From Larix sibirica (lineage: Eukaryota > Streptophyta > Pinopsida > Pinales > Pinaceae), in contig NWUY0300003465.1 of the NCBI GenBank assembly GCA_004151065.3, positions 10,173-21,217 of the forward strand: DNA of 11,045 nucleotides, written 5' to 3'. A program made the position numbers and the translations under genes. Below the pieces are notes generated by a model. That model saw only the letters and a list, made by a program, of their open reading frames with translations, did not search any database and was not told the origin of the DNA. Positions 1 through 7,311 of the stretch are shown here, in pieces (the stretch's first letter is position 1; every line of letters begins with the position of its first letter).

Positions 1-440
1 ATGTAAAACTTTGTAAGTATGATTATGTTTTCCTAAGTTGTAAAGTGAATTTGTAGACTTAGGAGACTGAAAGGCTTGACACAATGAAATGAATGGGGCA
101 TGGAATCCACTAGGGGGAGAGGGTGAATGGCTTGGTAGCCATGAGTTTTTGATCACAGTGGTCAATCTAATGCCGTGGGAACTTGAAGTGAAATGTGATG
201 TTCACTAAGCAAACACTTAAGTTTATAAGTATTATTAACTATTAGTCTTAGATAAGGGCACCAAAGTAACTACTAGTCGCCGCAAGGCAGTAACAAGTTC
301 CTACGACCTAACTATTAGCATGAGGCTAACCAATATTAAGTGCCATTAAGTAAAAGTAAGGAGTTAACCTAAATAACATTGATATCCTGGCCTCAACAAG
401 AGATTTTGTTAAGCTCCTAGGTGGAAAAGGGTTAACATTT

Positions 441-461
441 TTCCTAATTATAAATTAGGAA
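441..461. repeat. Perfect 9-bp inverted repeat (hairpin)
   Basis: The arms TTCCTAATT (441-449) and AATTAGGAA (453-461) are perfectly complementary around a 3-nt loop. It is AT-rich and could arise by chance in such DNA, but two more perfect hairpins follow within 150 bases. No function can be assigned. Confidence 0.6.
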
Positions 462-477
462 TAAAGATAAAAATGAT

Positions 478-510
478 TTATTATACCAAAGAAAAATATT
501 GGTATAATAA
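478..510. repeat. Perfect 12-bp inverted repeat (hairpin)
   Basis: The arms TTATTATACCAA (478-489) and TTGGTATAATAA (499-510) are perfectly complementary around a 9-nt A-rich loop. This is the longest perfect small hairpin in the left part of the window. It may be a remnant of a miniature element or a cruciform-forming site within an LTR-like region. Confidence 0.7.
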
Positions 511-584
511 GCATTTATAAATAACTATTTATTGTAAATAAGTTAAATGAAGTAAGTTAGATTATTGTTTTAAAGAAGGACTAA

Positions 585-606
585 TTGTATTTTTAAAAAA
601 ATACAA
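585..606. repeat. Perfect 10-bp inverted repeat (hairpin)
   Basis: The arms TTGTATTTTT (585-594) and AAAAATACAA (597-606) pair around a 2-nt loop. A TATAAAA string follows at 629-635. The hairpin is low in complexity, and I infer no role. Confidence 0.55.
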
Positions 607-660
607 ATGCTTTAAAGTATTAAGAGGCTATAAAAGCTTATCTACAGAAGTAGAAAAGAA

Positions 661-724
661 AATGCATGGGTATGCATGGATAACTGGTAGCTAATGCATG
701 GATATGCATGGAAAACTAGCAACT
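661..724. repeat. Two-copy 32-bp tandem repeat rich in ATGCATG
   Basis: Units 661-692 and 693-724 align without gaps with 5 mismatches in 32 positions. Each unit carries two ATGCATGG motifs, giving four in 50 bases. ATGCATG matches the core of the plant RY element, which is a seed-promoter motif, but motif identity alone does not show function. The repeat sits upstream of the TATA-like site at 965-970, where LTR enhancer-type repeats are commonly found. Confidence 0.8.
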
Positions 725-753
725 AATGATATGACCTATTATATGAGGTGAAA

Positions 754-907
754 GTTAATGATAAGCTAAGATAAGTAGTTATGTTGAGATAAGTTAATTA
801 TCTTAAACTTAATTAATTAAAAAGTAGCTAAGTTAAGCTAATTAGTTAAAGATTGGCTAAGCCAAGTTAATCAGTTAAAGTTAACTAAAGTTAATGACTT
901 AGGTTAA
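754..907. repeat. Cluster of nine GTTAA motifs
   Basis: GTTAA occurs at 754, 793, 832, 845, 866, 874, 880, 890 and 903, nine times in 154 bases, with two initial intervals of exactly 39. Most copies lie in a wider AAGTTAA or AGTTAAAG context. This is a degenerate short-motif array just upstream of the TATA-like site. It may be a protein-binding cluster in an LTR promoter or simply slippage-derived repetition. Confidence 0.6.
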
Positions 908-964
908 AGATAAGATCAAGAAAGAACTTATCTTGGAATTCAAAGAACAAAAAGTAATTTTAGC

Positions 965-970
965 TATAAA
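965..970 (+). promoter_or_regulatory. TATA-box-like site
   Basis: TATAAA is followed by GAGGGG and a GA-rich leader (about 1005-1060), a layout typical of an LTR transcription start region. A second TATAAAA lies at 629-635. In AT-rich DNA such strings are frequent, so only the context supports this call. Confidence 0.3.
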
Positions 971-1158
971 GAGGGGACTAGATGTGTTCATAAGGGGGGA
1001 TCTTCAGAGGCGAAGAATTTAAGGAAAGAAGAAGAAGATCGATCAGAGAAAGGTTATGGAAAATGGAGTAATTCTCTTTCACCCTAGTGGATTTGTGCCC
1101 ATCTCAGGGGTGGTTTCTAAAACTGCTAAGATAAGTGTGTTTTCTCGGTTGTTATCAA

Positions 1159-1736
1159 GTAAGTAATTTTATGTTGTGCATGCTTAAGAATTTCATCAAG
1201 GGTAGAAAAGTATTTTGGGTTAAATTTTTATTACTTGTTCAGATTTATCTCTTATCATAATGTAGCTGTGTTTGTATTAAATATATAATTTAAGTGGTAT
1301 GTGTTTTTTATAGTGGATAATTTATTCCAAGTTCGCAGATAATAACTAGTTCTTTGTGGTTTACACAGAGTTTAATTGATTCATACCCTTTCTTAGTATA
1401 GAGATAGAATTTATGTCACTATTGCATAAAGCTAATTGAAGATTATGAAATTTGTTTAGTAATGGAAATTATTTTTGTTGATGTTATATGGAGTTAGTAT
1501 AATATATGAAATTGAATACGCACAGAGATCCAATCCCTCTCAATAATGCATATTGTTGTTTCAAGTTATGAAATCAGTTAGTAAAGGAACGATCTATGTT
1601 AATACTGTAGGACGATATCTGAAAATATGAATTTAGTTAACAATATAACGATCGTTGTTAGTATCGATTTAAATTGAATGGTTCTAGATAACTGCATTAT
1701 GCACATTTTTTTTATTTTATTTTTGTAAAGTTGCAG
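1159..1736 (+). other. Possible spliceosomal intron
   Basis: A near-consensus donor (CAA|GTAAGTAAT, GT at 1159-1160) pairs with an acceptor preceded by a long T-rich tract (TTGCAG ending at 1736). The 578-nt interval is AT/T-rich, as plant introns are. A GA-rich leader lies upstream and a short open frame (1736-1891) downstream. No protein family supports either exon. The same T-rich tract can be read as a decayed poly(A) tail of a minus-strand insert, so the two readings compete. Confidence 0.25.
1444..1680. repeat. Weak repeats with about 60-bp period
   Basis: TATGAA-starting segments begin at 1444, 1505, 1567 and 1626, spaced 61, 62 and 59 bases apart. The third and fourth units align best, sharing a TATGAA...AGTTA...AACGATC...TGTTA order; the first is similar and the second matches only at its start. 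It may be an ancient tandem repeat. The support comes from spacing plus partial similarity only. Confidence 0.3.
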
Positions 1737-1891
1737 AGGAATATTTAATTACTATAGCCGAAAAAAGTGGCAGGGATTACACAGGTGTCAAAACTATTGT
1801 GAGTCGGCTGGGGAGGCCTCGGGTGATGAAGCCACCATCCCAACCTCTCAAAAATGTTGTAGAAACTAGAAATATACAAAAAAAGACCTTA
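1736..1891 (+). CDS. Short open frame after the putative splice acceptor, unknown
   Basis: This frame is open for 52 codons to TAA at 1892-1894 and has no early ATG; its first Met is in RPRVMKPPSQPLK. It begins exactly at the putative acceptor and contains the abrupt local rise in GC at about 1795-1835. I recognise no domain. It could be the start of a broken retroelement gag exon, or a chance frame, and confidence is low. Confidence 0.15.
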
Positions 1892-2025
1892 TAAAAGAGG
1901 CCTGCCCAACTATGGTGCTGGGTCTTGTTAAAAAAAACATAGTCTGAATACTGAGAGTTCTGAGAAACAGACTATAGAAAAAATTCAAACAGAAAAGCTG
2001 GAAGTCATAGTAATAACCCGACGCC

Positions 2026-2511
2026 TTAGGAGACCGATAAGGGAGTAGTTCCGACATGGAACGTGTTCGGTTCTTCTTCAATTATAGGACAACTGCCAAA
2101 ATAATATTCCACCGTCTCAGGGGAGGGGAGAGAATGGGAAGGAGGCCTGGTGCTGCTTTCAGGGAGAGTGTTGTCATTCTCTACCTCCTCAGTGTCGCCT
2201 TGCTGCGCAGAGATGAGTGTGGACAACGTTGCAGGGGTATGGTCGTCGCTCGCCTTGACATGTTCATCCACCATTTTCATAGCGTCTTCTTGTACAGCCG
2301 GGTCTTCATTGCCATCGATCTATTGGAGCATATCCAGATCGTTGCTGCGCCCAAGGGGGAAATTCCCCCAGCTTAGACTGGTGTCCATAATGCTCAGACC
2401 ATCTCCTATTTCTGTCAAGTGGGTTTTGAAGTTCCTGAGCGTGCTTTGTTGGGGGACCAATTGGCCAAAAATTCCTCCACCATGGTGCTCATAATGTTCT
2501 TGATTAACCAA
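2026..2511 (-). pseudogene. C-terminal acidic tail island of the minus-strand gene
   Basis: After a frameshift near 2415-2440 the reading continues in a different frame from 2511, with one in-frame stop (TAG at 2322-2320), to the stop at 2028-2026. It contains NFKTHLTEIGDGLSIMDT, then an acidic Ser/Thr/Pro-rich segment with GDTEEVENDNTLPESSTR and SCPIIEEEPNTF. The tail looks intrinsically disordered. Its overlap with the preceding island (2415-2511) marks the indel region. Confidence 0.45.
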
Positions 2512-2972
2512 TAGTGGTTAATGTTTCCACCATTTCTTCCCGAGGAAAGCATGGCCACGACTTTGCGTGCTTCCCAGCTGTCTATGAGACTGCGGGTGGA
2601 TGCAGATATGCCCTCCGCATATCTATCCATCATTGTCCAGTCAGTGATGTTTCTGGGTCTCCTGTCGAAACCTTCCTGGTTACCCCCTCGTCGAGGAGTG
2701 CCTATGGGCCTTGTCATAGTAGTAGGGAAGCTAAAAACGTATGGACTCAGAGCCGGGGCTAGAACAACAATACAGTTTCGAGCAAGAGCCAGAATGGTTG
2801 GGTAATCACGAACGCTGACAGTGAAATGCAGGAAGCCTAGCTTGCTTGCTTTATCCCTGCGGAAGGAGTTAATGAAATCCACAATGATTATCTAGAAGGG
2901 TGGCGAATTAAAGTTTGAGGTGCCTTCCAGCACCAACCTCCGACATCGAGGCACTTTTTGCATGAGGCCAAG
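2415..2972 (-). pseudogene. Longest open island of the minus-strand gene
   Basis: The frame is open from 2972 with one stop (TAG at 2894-2892), then runs open for about 158 codons to the stop at 2417-2415. It starts with text such as RRLVLEGTSNFNSPPF, continues through FLHFTVSVRDYPTILALA and VVLAPALSPYVFSFPTT, an arginine/glycine-rich loop (PRRGGNQEGFDRRPRN), and an aromatic/helical region with ITDWTMMDRYAEG and INHYWLIKNIMSTMVEEFL. There is no in-frame ATG near the start; a GTG lies at 2882. This is the best query for a remote-homology search. Its appearance (basic loop, aromatic helices, no enzyme motif) would fit a nucleic-acid-binding or shell protein, but this is only an impression. Confidence 0.55.
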
Positions 2973-3236
2973 TTAATGCTATGCATTGAAGCGGGTCCTC
3001 CGGAATTAACTCCCAGCCGTCGTCTTGGTGAGTGTGCTGACAAGTTGAGGGCCCGACATGTCTAAGTCTTGTCATCTTTCTATTTTTCTGATGAGGGTGG
3101 CGAGCTCCAGAGGGGAGCTAGCTCGTGCGAGCAAGACTGTCACCAGGATTCGGGGAACTGCATTATACACATTATCGCTTAAACTCTTGTCAAATGGTTT
3201 CACCACTGGAAGAATTACCGATTTTTCAATTTTAAT
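2911..3236 (-). pseudogene. Middle islands of the minus-strand gene
   Basis: Island 3236-3075 (54 codons) includes SVILPVVKPFDKSLSDNV followed by the hydrophobic stretch PRILVTVLLARA and an amphipathic LELATLIRKIER, ending at TGA 3074-3072. The overlapping island 3117-2911, in another frame, carries DDGWELIPEDPLQCIAL and TWPHAKSASMSEVGAG. Both read as a well-composed globular protein, and each falls silent where the other becomes convincing, which is the signature of frameshift decay rather than two real genes. No known domain is recognised. Confidence 0.5.
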
Positions 3237-3239
3237 TTA

Positions 3240-3594
3240 AATCCCTCACAACGTTGGAGTTATAGTGACTTGGATATCTCAACTCTGTCGAGTGGTTTTT
3301 AATCTGGACACTTGATAATTATTTAAACTCTGTTTATTTTCCCCATTGTGAAATTTGGTATGTGAATTGTTGATTTTACATAGTCTAACGTATTTCTCTC
3401 ACCGCTTTAGAAGTTATAGTGGGCTTGGATTACTTAAACCCCTGTCAATTAATTGTAATATTGTATGCATGTATTCTCATGGAGTTTCGATGCTGCCCAT
3501 ACGTTGGTCGCATCTCCCTGTTCAAGTCATCTCTCCAATGTTTCAATACTTTCCAACCCTTTTGATATTATTTGTCCTTAGGAGATCTGCTTTT
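3240..3594 (-). pseudogene. Heavily damaged linker between the two halves of the minus-strand gene
   Basis: Minus-strand frame 3567-3448 is open for 40 codons (basic, containing LNREMRPTYGQHR), followed by several in-frame stops to about 3240 with still protein-like text such as TITSKAVREI and YQISQWGK between them. The segment is more AT-rich than its neighbours. It could be continuous coding sequence that has decayed faster, or a former intergenic spacer separating two genes. The plus strand is open over 3355-3621, but that product is composition-driven and I take it as a shadow. Confidence 0.3.
3243..3446. repeat. Diverged direct repeat of about 47-52 bp
   Basis: Segments 3243-3289 and 3395-3446 share the same order of motifs: CTCAC, then GTTATAGTG, CTTGGAT, a run of A/C, and CTGTC, with 106 bases between them. 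Identity is imperfect but extends over the whole segment. It is either an old local duplication inside the decayed gene or, if translated on the minus strand, a duplicated short peptide module. Confidence 0.45.
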
Positions 3595-3596
3595 TA

Positions 3597-4029
3597 TTTT
3601 GACCGTGTTAGAAATTTTTGAGTTAAGAGTTGGTGTTTGTTTACACTAAAACCCACAGGTAGTTCACCTACCACGTCGACTGTCAATAAAATATGTTTCT
3701 CTTTCTTGAATCGCGCCACTTTTCCTTGACATCTCTGGTCCGTCATGTAAACTTTTCCTGCATCAGTTTGTTCTTTTCTTTGCTTTATCGCCTTGGTAAG
3801 ACAGTCATCCTATCACCTGTGATTCCATTTTATGATGTTGTCTATCCCTTCGTTTGACAGCTCTATTGCTTGCTCAGTTTTGACTGTTAATTGTTTCTCG
3901 TATAAATCTCTCAGTTCGAGTAAATCCTATTAGAGTTTCGATAGTAATGTTTCCATGCTTGACAGCTCTTGCGTAATCCTCCTCCTCGGGAGCTCCGTAC
4001 TCAATAGATAACCCTGCCTGATCCAAGTC
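3597..4029 (-). pseudogene. N-terminal islands of the unidentified minus-strand gene
   Basis: Frame island 4029-3877 contains LSIEYGAPEEEDYARAV and later GNITIETLIGFTRTERF. A one-base shift leads to island 3899-3597, which includes KTEQAIELSNEGIDNII, two adjacent stops at 3815-3810, then 71 open codons with KEKHILLTVDVVGELPVG and SVNKHQLLTQKF. The hydrophobic/polar alternation around HILLTVDVV suggests a beta-strand core, and the surrounding segment is lysine-rich. Amino-acid composition is normal for a folded protein, which is unlikely for random AT-rich DNA. The start codon is not identifiable. I do not recognise the family. Confidence 0.5.
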
Positions 4030-4221
4030 TTAATTTCTAGATAAATCTATTTGGTCTACGTGGTCTACACATTACATAAGTGGTATGCATGTAAATAACT
4101 CTGCATGTTAAATAATTACTGCATGGAGATTATTATATAGAATGTAATAATTTATATTAAATCATTGTAAATGAAAGTGGAATTAAATATTGTAATCCAA
4201 TTGAGAATGTATAATACATAT

Positions 4222-4286
4222 TACACATAAACAATCATGACCTAGGAAAGGTCGATGTGGTACTCTCTTATGGTTGATTATGTGTA
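4222..4286. repeat. Imperfect 17-bp inverted repeat
   Basis: Arm 4222-4238 (TACACATAAACAATCAT) matches the reverse complement of 4270-4286 at 15 of 17 positions. A small perfect GACCT/AGGTC stem (4239-4243 with 4249-4253) is nested between. It could be a decayed miniature inverted-repeat element. No target-site duplication was found by eye. Confidence 0.5.
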
Positions 4287-4365
4287 CATATAATTAATTC
4301 CCTTTATAAATAATAATAATAATAAGTTTAATGATTATAGTGTTCTACAAGGAGGGTAAAGCATT

Positions 4366-4464
4366 ATAATGTATTAATAGCATGATCAATAAGAAACTAA
4401 ATATTGTGAGGGGTACGATTATCATTATATATAAGAGTAAATATATATAATGTATTAATAGCAT
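4366..4464. repeat. 18-bp perfect direct repeat, part of a longer duplication
   Basis: ATAATGTATTAATAGCAT occurs at 4366-4383 and 4447-4464. The sequence after each copy is also related (a GAGGGGTACGATTA-type versus TAGGGGTATGGTTA-type stretch), with about 20 bases missing from the second copy. This is a local imperfect tandem duplication. Confidence 0.7.
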
Positions 4465-4576
4465 TGAATTTAGGGGTATGGTTACATATGTATAGACCTA
4501 ATCATAGTGCAAGTGCAGTAGTTTGAACTTTTGTTGAAAACAATTTCGTATATTTAAATTGTTTTTGTGGCTTATG

Positions 4577-4608
4577 AAAATATATATATATATATGGATA
4601 TATATTAA
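4577..4608. repeat. TA microsatellite
   Basis: A pure (TA)n run fills 4581-4595, followed after GG by a second short ATATATAT-type run. It is a simple sequence repeat, likely length-polymorphic. Confidence 0.85.
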
Positions 4609-5400
4609 TGGGCCACAAAATCCAATCATGATGAAAGCAAACTCTTTCGACAATAATTTAGCCTAAATTCTCAAGGAGACAAACAGTTCATGTATAATAT
4701 GAATTCAATGATCAAGGAAAACATATCATGATCAAACTTATGATTAATATGATTCCAAAAGAGAAATACAAACAATTGTAGTAAGCTATAACAACTCATA
4801 CATATGTAAAGAATGCTAGAAGTATTTAAGAAACAACCTGGCACATACGGGATAAGTTAAGATCCACAAGTTAAATAAAAACAAAATATGCAAGTCTGAA
4901 TAGTGATGAATTTCCAAGTCTTTGTATCGACTACGAAGGAACAAAACAAAAATGAAAAGAGTGCAGACACGGAAAAAATCACACAACTTATCAGTGCTGA
5001 AGTTAATTTACGTAAACATGTGTGTTACGACAATACGAAGATCCTTAATAAAAAAGTTTAGGGTGTATTTGAGGGACATTAAAAAAAGCAAATGCAACTT
5101 TTTCTTGCATTCGCTGGCAAATCAAAGACAAGGAGCAAATAACTCGCATCTTGCATGATCATTGGGAATGAATGAGCTATTTTGTAGGATTAAAACTTTT
5201 AAATATGCTCGAGAATAATTTGAGGTTTGTTTGAATGTTCAGGGCCATATAAAAAAAGGTCAAATAAAGGCTCTTCCATCCATAAATATGCTTTTGTGTG
5301 AATGAACAGTGACACTTAAAGTGTCGTCTTTTGGATTGTTGTCACGAATGAAGAAGTGTCGATTTGAGATATAACACCAACTGCACTTAGATCTCAAACC

Positions 5401-5891
5401 GACAACTGTAACATAGTTTGGCATGATTGAATTAGACACTTGAATTTCCAAAGCTTGAAACTTATGGTAAAATATGATATGACTGCTCGACTTCCTAAGA
5501 TCAATCCTCCTGGCGATGTATGAGTAGGGTGTGTTCTTGGCATTTGCATCACTAGGCTCCCTTTGAGACCAGAAAGGCATGGAGAACAAAGAATCAACTG
5601 CAACTTGTGCACAATTACCTTTGTTTCATGAATAAACCATCACTTGTAGGTGAAAGGTATATTTTAACCTTCATTGATGACTTACCCAAGTATACTTGGG
5701 TATATTTCTTGAAGAATAAGAGCCACATCTTTGAAAAATTCAAGGAATTTAGGGCATTAGCTAAAAATAAATGCAGTCAACCTATGAAATGTTTGAGATT
5801 AAAAAATGGCGGTGAATGCATGGGAATATTTTTTGAAAACTATCTGTCACAAAATAGAACCTCTTAGAAAATATATGTACCTCACACAAGG
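5401..5891 (+). pseudogene. Copia (Ty1) retrotransposon fragment: GAG-pre-integrase and integrase start
   Basis: In frame from 5401 the translation gives NIVWHD, a stop, then IRHLNFQSLKLMVKYD and a GC-VLG segment. This is the His/Cys zinc-binding GAG-pre-integrase domain that precedes Copia integrases. The second His (5437-5439) and one Cys (5530-5532) remain, while the first Cys appears to be the stop at 5521-5523. A frameshift near 5556-5574 leads to a second frame with KAWRTKNQLQLVH, then ERYILTFIDDLPKYTWVYF and MKCLRLKNGGEC, the integrase core. The expected catalytic Asp after LVH reads Tyr (HNYLC), and the Asp of the usual R-x-D-N-G-G-E reads Lys (RLKNGGE), so the enzyme is dead. A stop at 5865-5867 is followed in frame by KIYVPHTR, after which homology is lost before the third catalytic residue. 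Similarity upstream to about 5340 is possible but weak. A minus-strand open frame at 5260-5589 is an antisense shadow. Confidence 0.85.
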
Positions 5892-6200
5892 GAAAATTTT
5901 AAGGATCCATAATTTTCTTAAAGTGTAGAAACCTTGGGAATCTCACAAATCTTAAATTTATGATCATAAAATGTTTGGAATATTTTTGTAAAAATATTCT
6001 AATTTCTAAGATTTTATATAGTTTTTGAATAATTTTGGTGATGTTTAAAGTAACTTTTTTTATCCTGTGGAATTTGGGTATTTAAATCATTTTAGAAAAA
6101 TGGAAATTGGTGATTTTTTTTGGACAAAAAGAACATTGAAAATTAGCACACGGGCTAAAGTTTACCCATAAACATTTCCATGGAAAGACATGATGTGGAG
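5892..6200. other. AT-rich stretch, no gene
   Basis: I see no Copia integrase continuation and no other protein-like frame. T-runs and A-rich segments dominate. The break from recognisable Copia protein to this DNA is abrupt, consistent with a deletion or insertion boundary. Confidence 0.5.
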
Positions 6201-6236
6201 ATGGAAGTAGGTTAGGACAATATGGAAGTAGGTTAG
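6201..6236. repeat. Tandem copy of the palindrome terminus, ATGGAAGTAGGTTAG
   Basis: The 15-mer occurs perfectly at 6201-6215 and 6222-6236 (period 21). The outer end of the right fold-back arm (about 7762-7776) is its reverse complement with one difference. The inner copy is therefore the likely left terminus of the fold-back, and the outer copy is an extra terminal duplication. Confidence 0.75.
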
Positions 6237-6845
6237 TATGAAAGATGATTCAAAGTTAGTTGAGAATGTTGTTTTGGAATTGAATATGCCACTTTTAATT
6301 CATTACTTGGTTCCTACCATGTTTAGAACACTTGTCTAATTCATTTATGATAATTGGTGTGATTTTAAACACATACTAAATTATTATGACTTAGTAAATA
6401 TAATTGAATGGAATTTTTATTTGATTTACTGTTTTGCATGATTGGTTGTGACCTACATGAACTATACATAAGAGATAGCGATTACTATTATTAGTACAAG
6501 TGTAAGCTATGTGTACACTAGACATGAATCTAATATGCCATAGAATAATTATGGTTTGACACCTAACTAGGGTATTATTTTAATATTATTAACACTTTCT
6601 TAGGAAAGAGGGTAACTACCCTTCTCCCTAGACTAGGATGATAGCGGAAGAAAGGCATAAGAGGGATTAATGGAGAAGGATTGGTGTGTTAAGCATTTTG
6701 GAAGTGGGAAAACAGTTGAAGGGGACTACATTACAAAATTGTGAACTATGATTAGTATTGGGACTTGGAGCTTGAAGTGGTTACTAATTAAAATCTACAA
6801 AATACTCATTGGTTGGTTGGTTGGTTTTTTTTAGAGCATGTAGCT

Positions 6846-6865
6846 AGGAAACCCTTAGGTTTCCT
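6846..6865. repeat. Small hairpin inside the left fold-back arm
   Basis: AGGAAACC (6846-6853) pairs perfectly with GGTTTCCT (6858-6865) around CTTA. The right arm keeps a related but mismatched AAGAAACC...GTTTCCT. It is a palindrome nested within the larger palindrome. Confidence 0.6.
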
Positions 6866-7311
6866 TGAACTAGATAGCTGGATAAGATCCTAGTTTTGTT
6901 GGGAGGTTTTCTAGGAAGTTAATTCCAATTTGGCCTCCCATATAAACTAGGATCTCACCCAACTACCTAGCGTCAAGAAACCTATGTGTTTCCTAAACCT
7001 TTGCGCCCATTCTCTAAAAACAACAATAACCAACTAGCCAGTATTTTGTAGAACTAAATTATTAACCACTACAAGCTTGAAATATCAATGATGATCATAG
7101 TTTACTTTTTTTGTATTATAGTCGCTTTCATTTGTTTTTCCACTTAAAAAATTATTAACCCCTCAATCCTTCTCCATTATCTCCTCTTATGCCTTTCTTT
7201 CACCACCTTCCTAGTCTCGGGAGAAGGATAATAGCCCTATTTCCTAGGATGATCTAAATAATACCCAGTTAGGTGTCAAATCATAATTATTCTATGGCAT
7301 AAGTTTCATGT

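Larger units (their letters stand above)
1..1735. other. AT-rich non-coding region, possibly retrotransposon LTR/leader
   Basis: I find no convincing protein-coding frame across this stretch. It contains several perfect short hairpins, a two-copy 32-bp tandem repeat, a run of GTTAA motifs and then a TATA-like site at 965-970 followed by a purine-rich leader. That order (repeats, TATA box, GA-rich leader) is what plant Gypsy/Copia LTRs and their leaders often look like. No second LTR copy, primer-binding site or polypurine tract is visible in the window, so the LTR reading is inference. It could equally be ordinary intergenic DNA. Confidence 0.35.
2026..4029 (-). pseudogene. Unidentified decayed protein gene (minus strand)
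   Basis: A chain of protein-like reading-frame islands runs right to left on the minus strand: 4029-3877, 3899-3597, 3567-3448, 3236-3075, 3117-2911, 2972-2415 and 2511-2026. The block is visibly richer in G and C than both flanks. The islands follow each other nearly end to end and alternate mainly between two frames, as expected for one ancestral gene of about 600-700 codons (or two adjacent genes) broken by small indels and stops. I see no reverse transcriptase, integrase, protease, CCHC knuckle, transposase motif or familiar host domain. The N-terminal half looks rich in beta strand and basic residues, the middle looks helical and hydrophobic, and the C-terminal tail is acidic and Ser/Pro/Thr-rich. 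A structural protein of an endogenised virus, an unusual gag-like protein or a lost plant gene are all possible. Confidence 0.6.
4045..5340. other. AT-rich geneless stretch
   Basis: No protein-like frame is visible on either strand. The plus-strand open frame at 4922-5158 is short, lysine-rich and composition-driven, with no recognisable motif. The stretch contains an imperfect inverted repeat (4222-4286), an 18-bp direct duplication (4366-4464) and a TA microsatellite (4577-4608), each listed separately. The rest looks like old, diverged intergenic DNA. Confidence 0.6.

Noticed and set aside
1866-2081. Minus-strand 71-codon open frame past the end of the decayed gene
   Set aside because: The Phe/Tyr/Leu-rich tail follows AT composition. 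Only its first part overlaps the end of the decayed gene, and nothing supports a separate gene.
2056-2805. Several overlapping plus-strand open frames (2056-2376, 2150-2494, 2514-2762, 2521-2805)
   Set aside because: They overlap one another and are antisense to the more convincing minus-strand islands. Their products are Ser/Arg/Leu-rich with no motif, as expected for shadows of a GC-richer coding block.
2882-2891. GTG at 2882 as a genuine start of the long minus-strand island
   Set aside because: Protein-like text continues upstream in the same frame through a single stop (2894-2892), so the GTG is merely the first start-like codon after a mutation.
3355-3621. Plus-strand 88-codon open frame
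   Set aside because: Hydrophobic, composition-driven product with no recognisable domain; antisense to the damaged linker of the minus-strand gene.
3910-3930. TTCGAG-containing segment considered as a tRNA T-loop
   Set aside because: No acceptor stem, D-arm or anticodon arm can be drawn around it.
4922-5158. Plus-strand 78-codon open frame, Lys/Arg-rich
   Set aside because: A-rich DNA gives Lys codons by default; no motif, no neighbouring coding context, no homology I can recall.
5260-5612. Minus-strand open frames of 109 and 72 codons
   Set aside because: They are antisense to the Copia GAG-pre-integrase region, whose plus-strand reading is recognisable.
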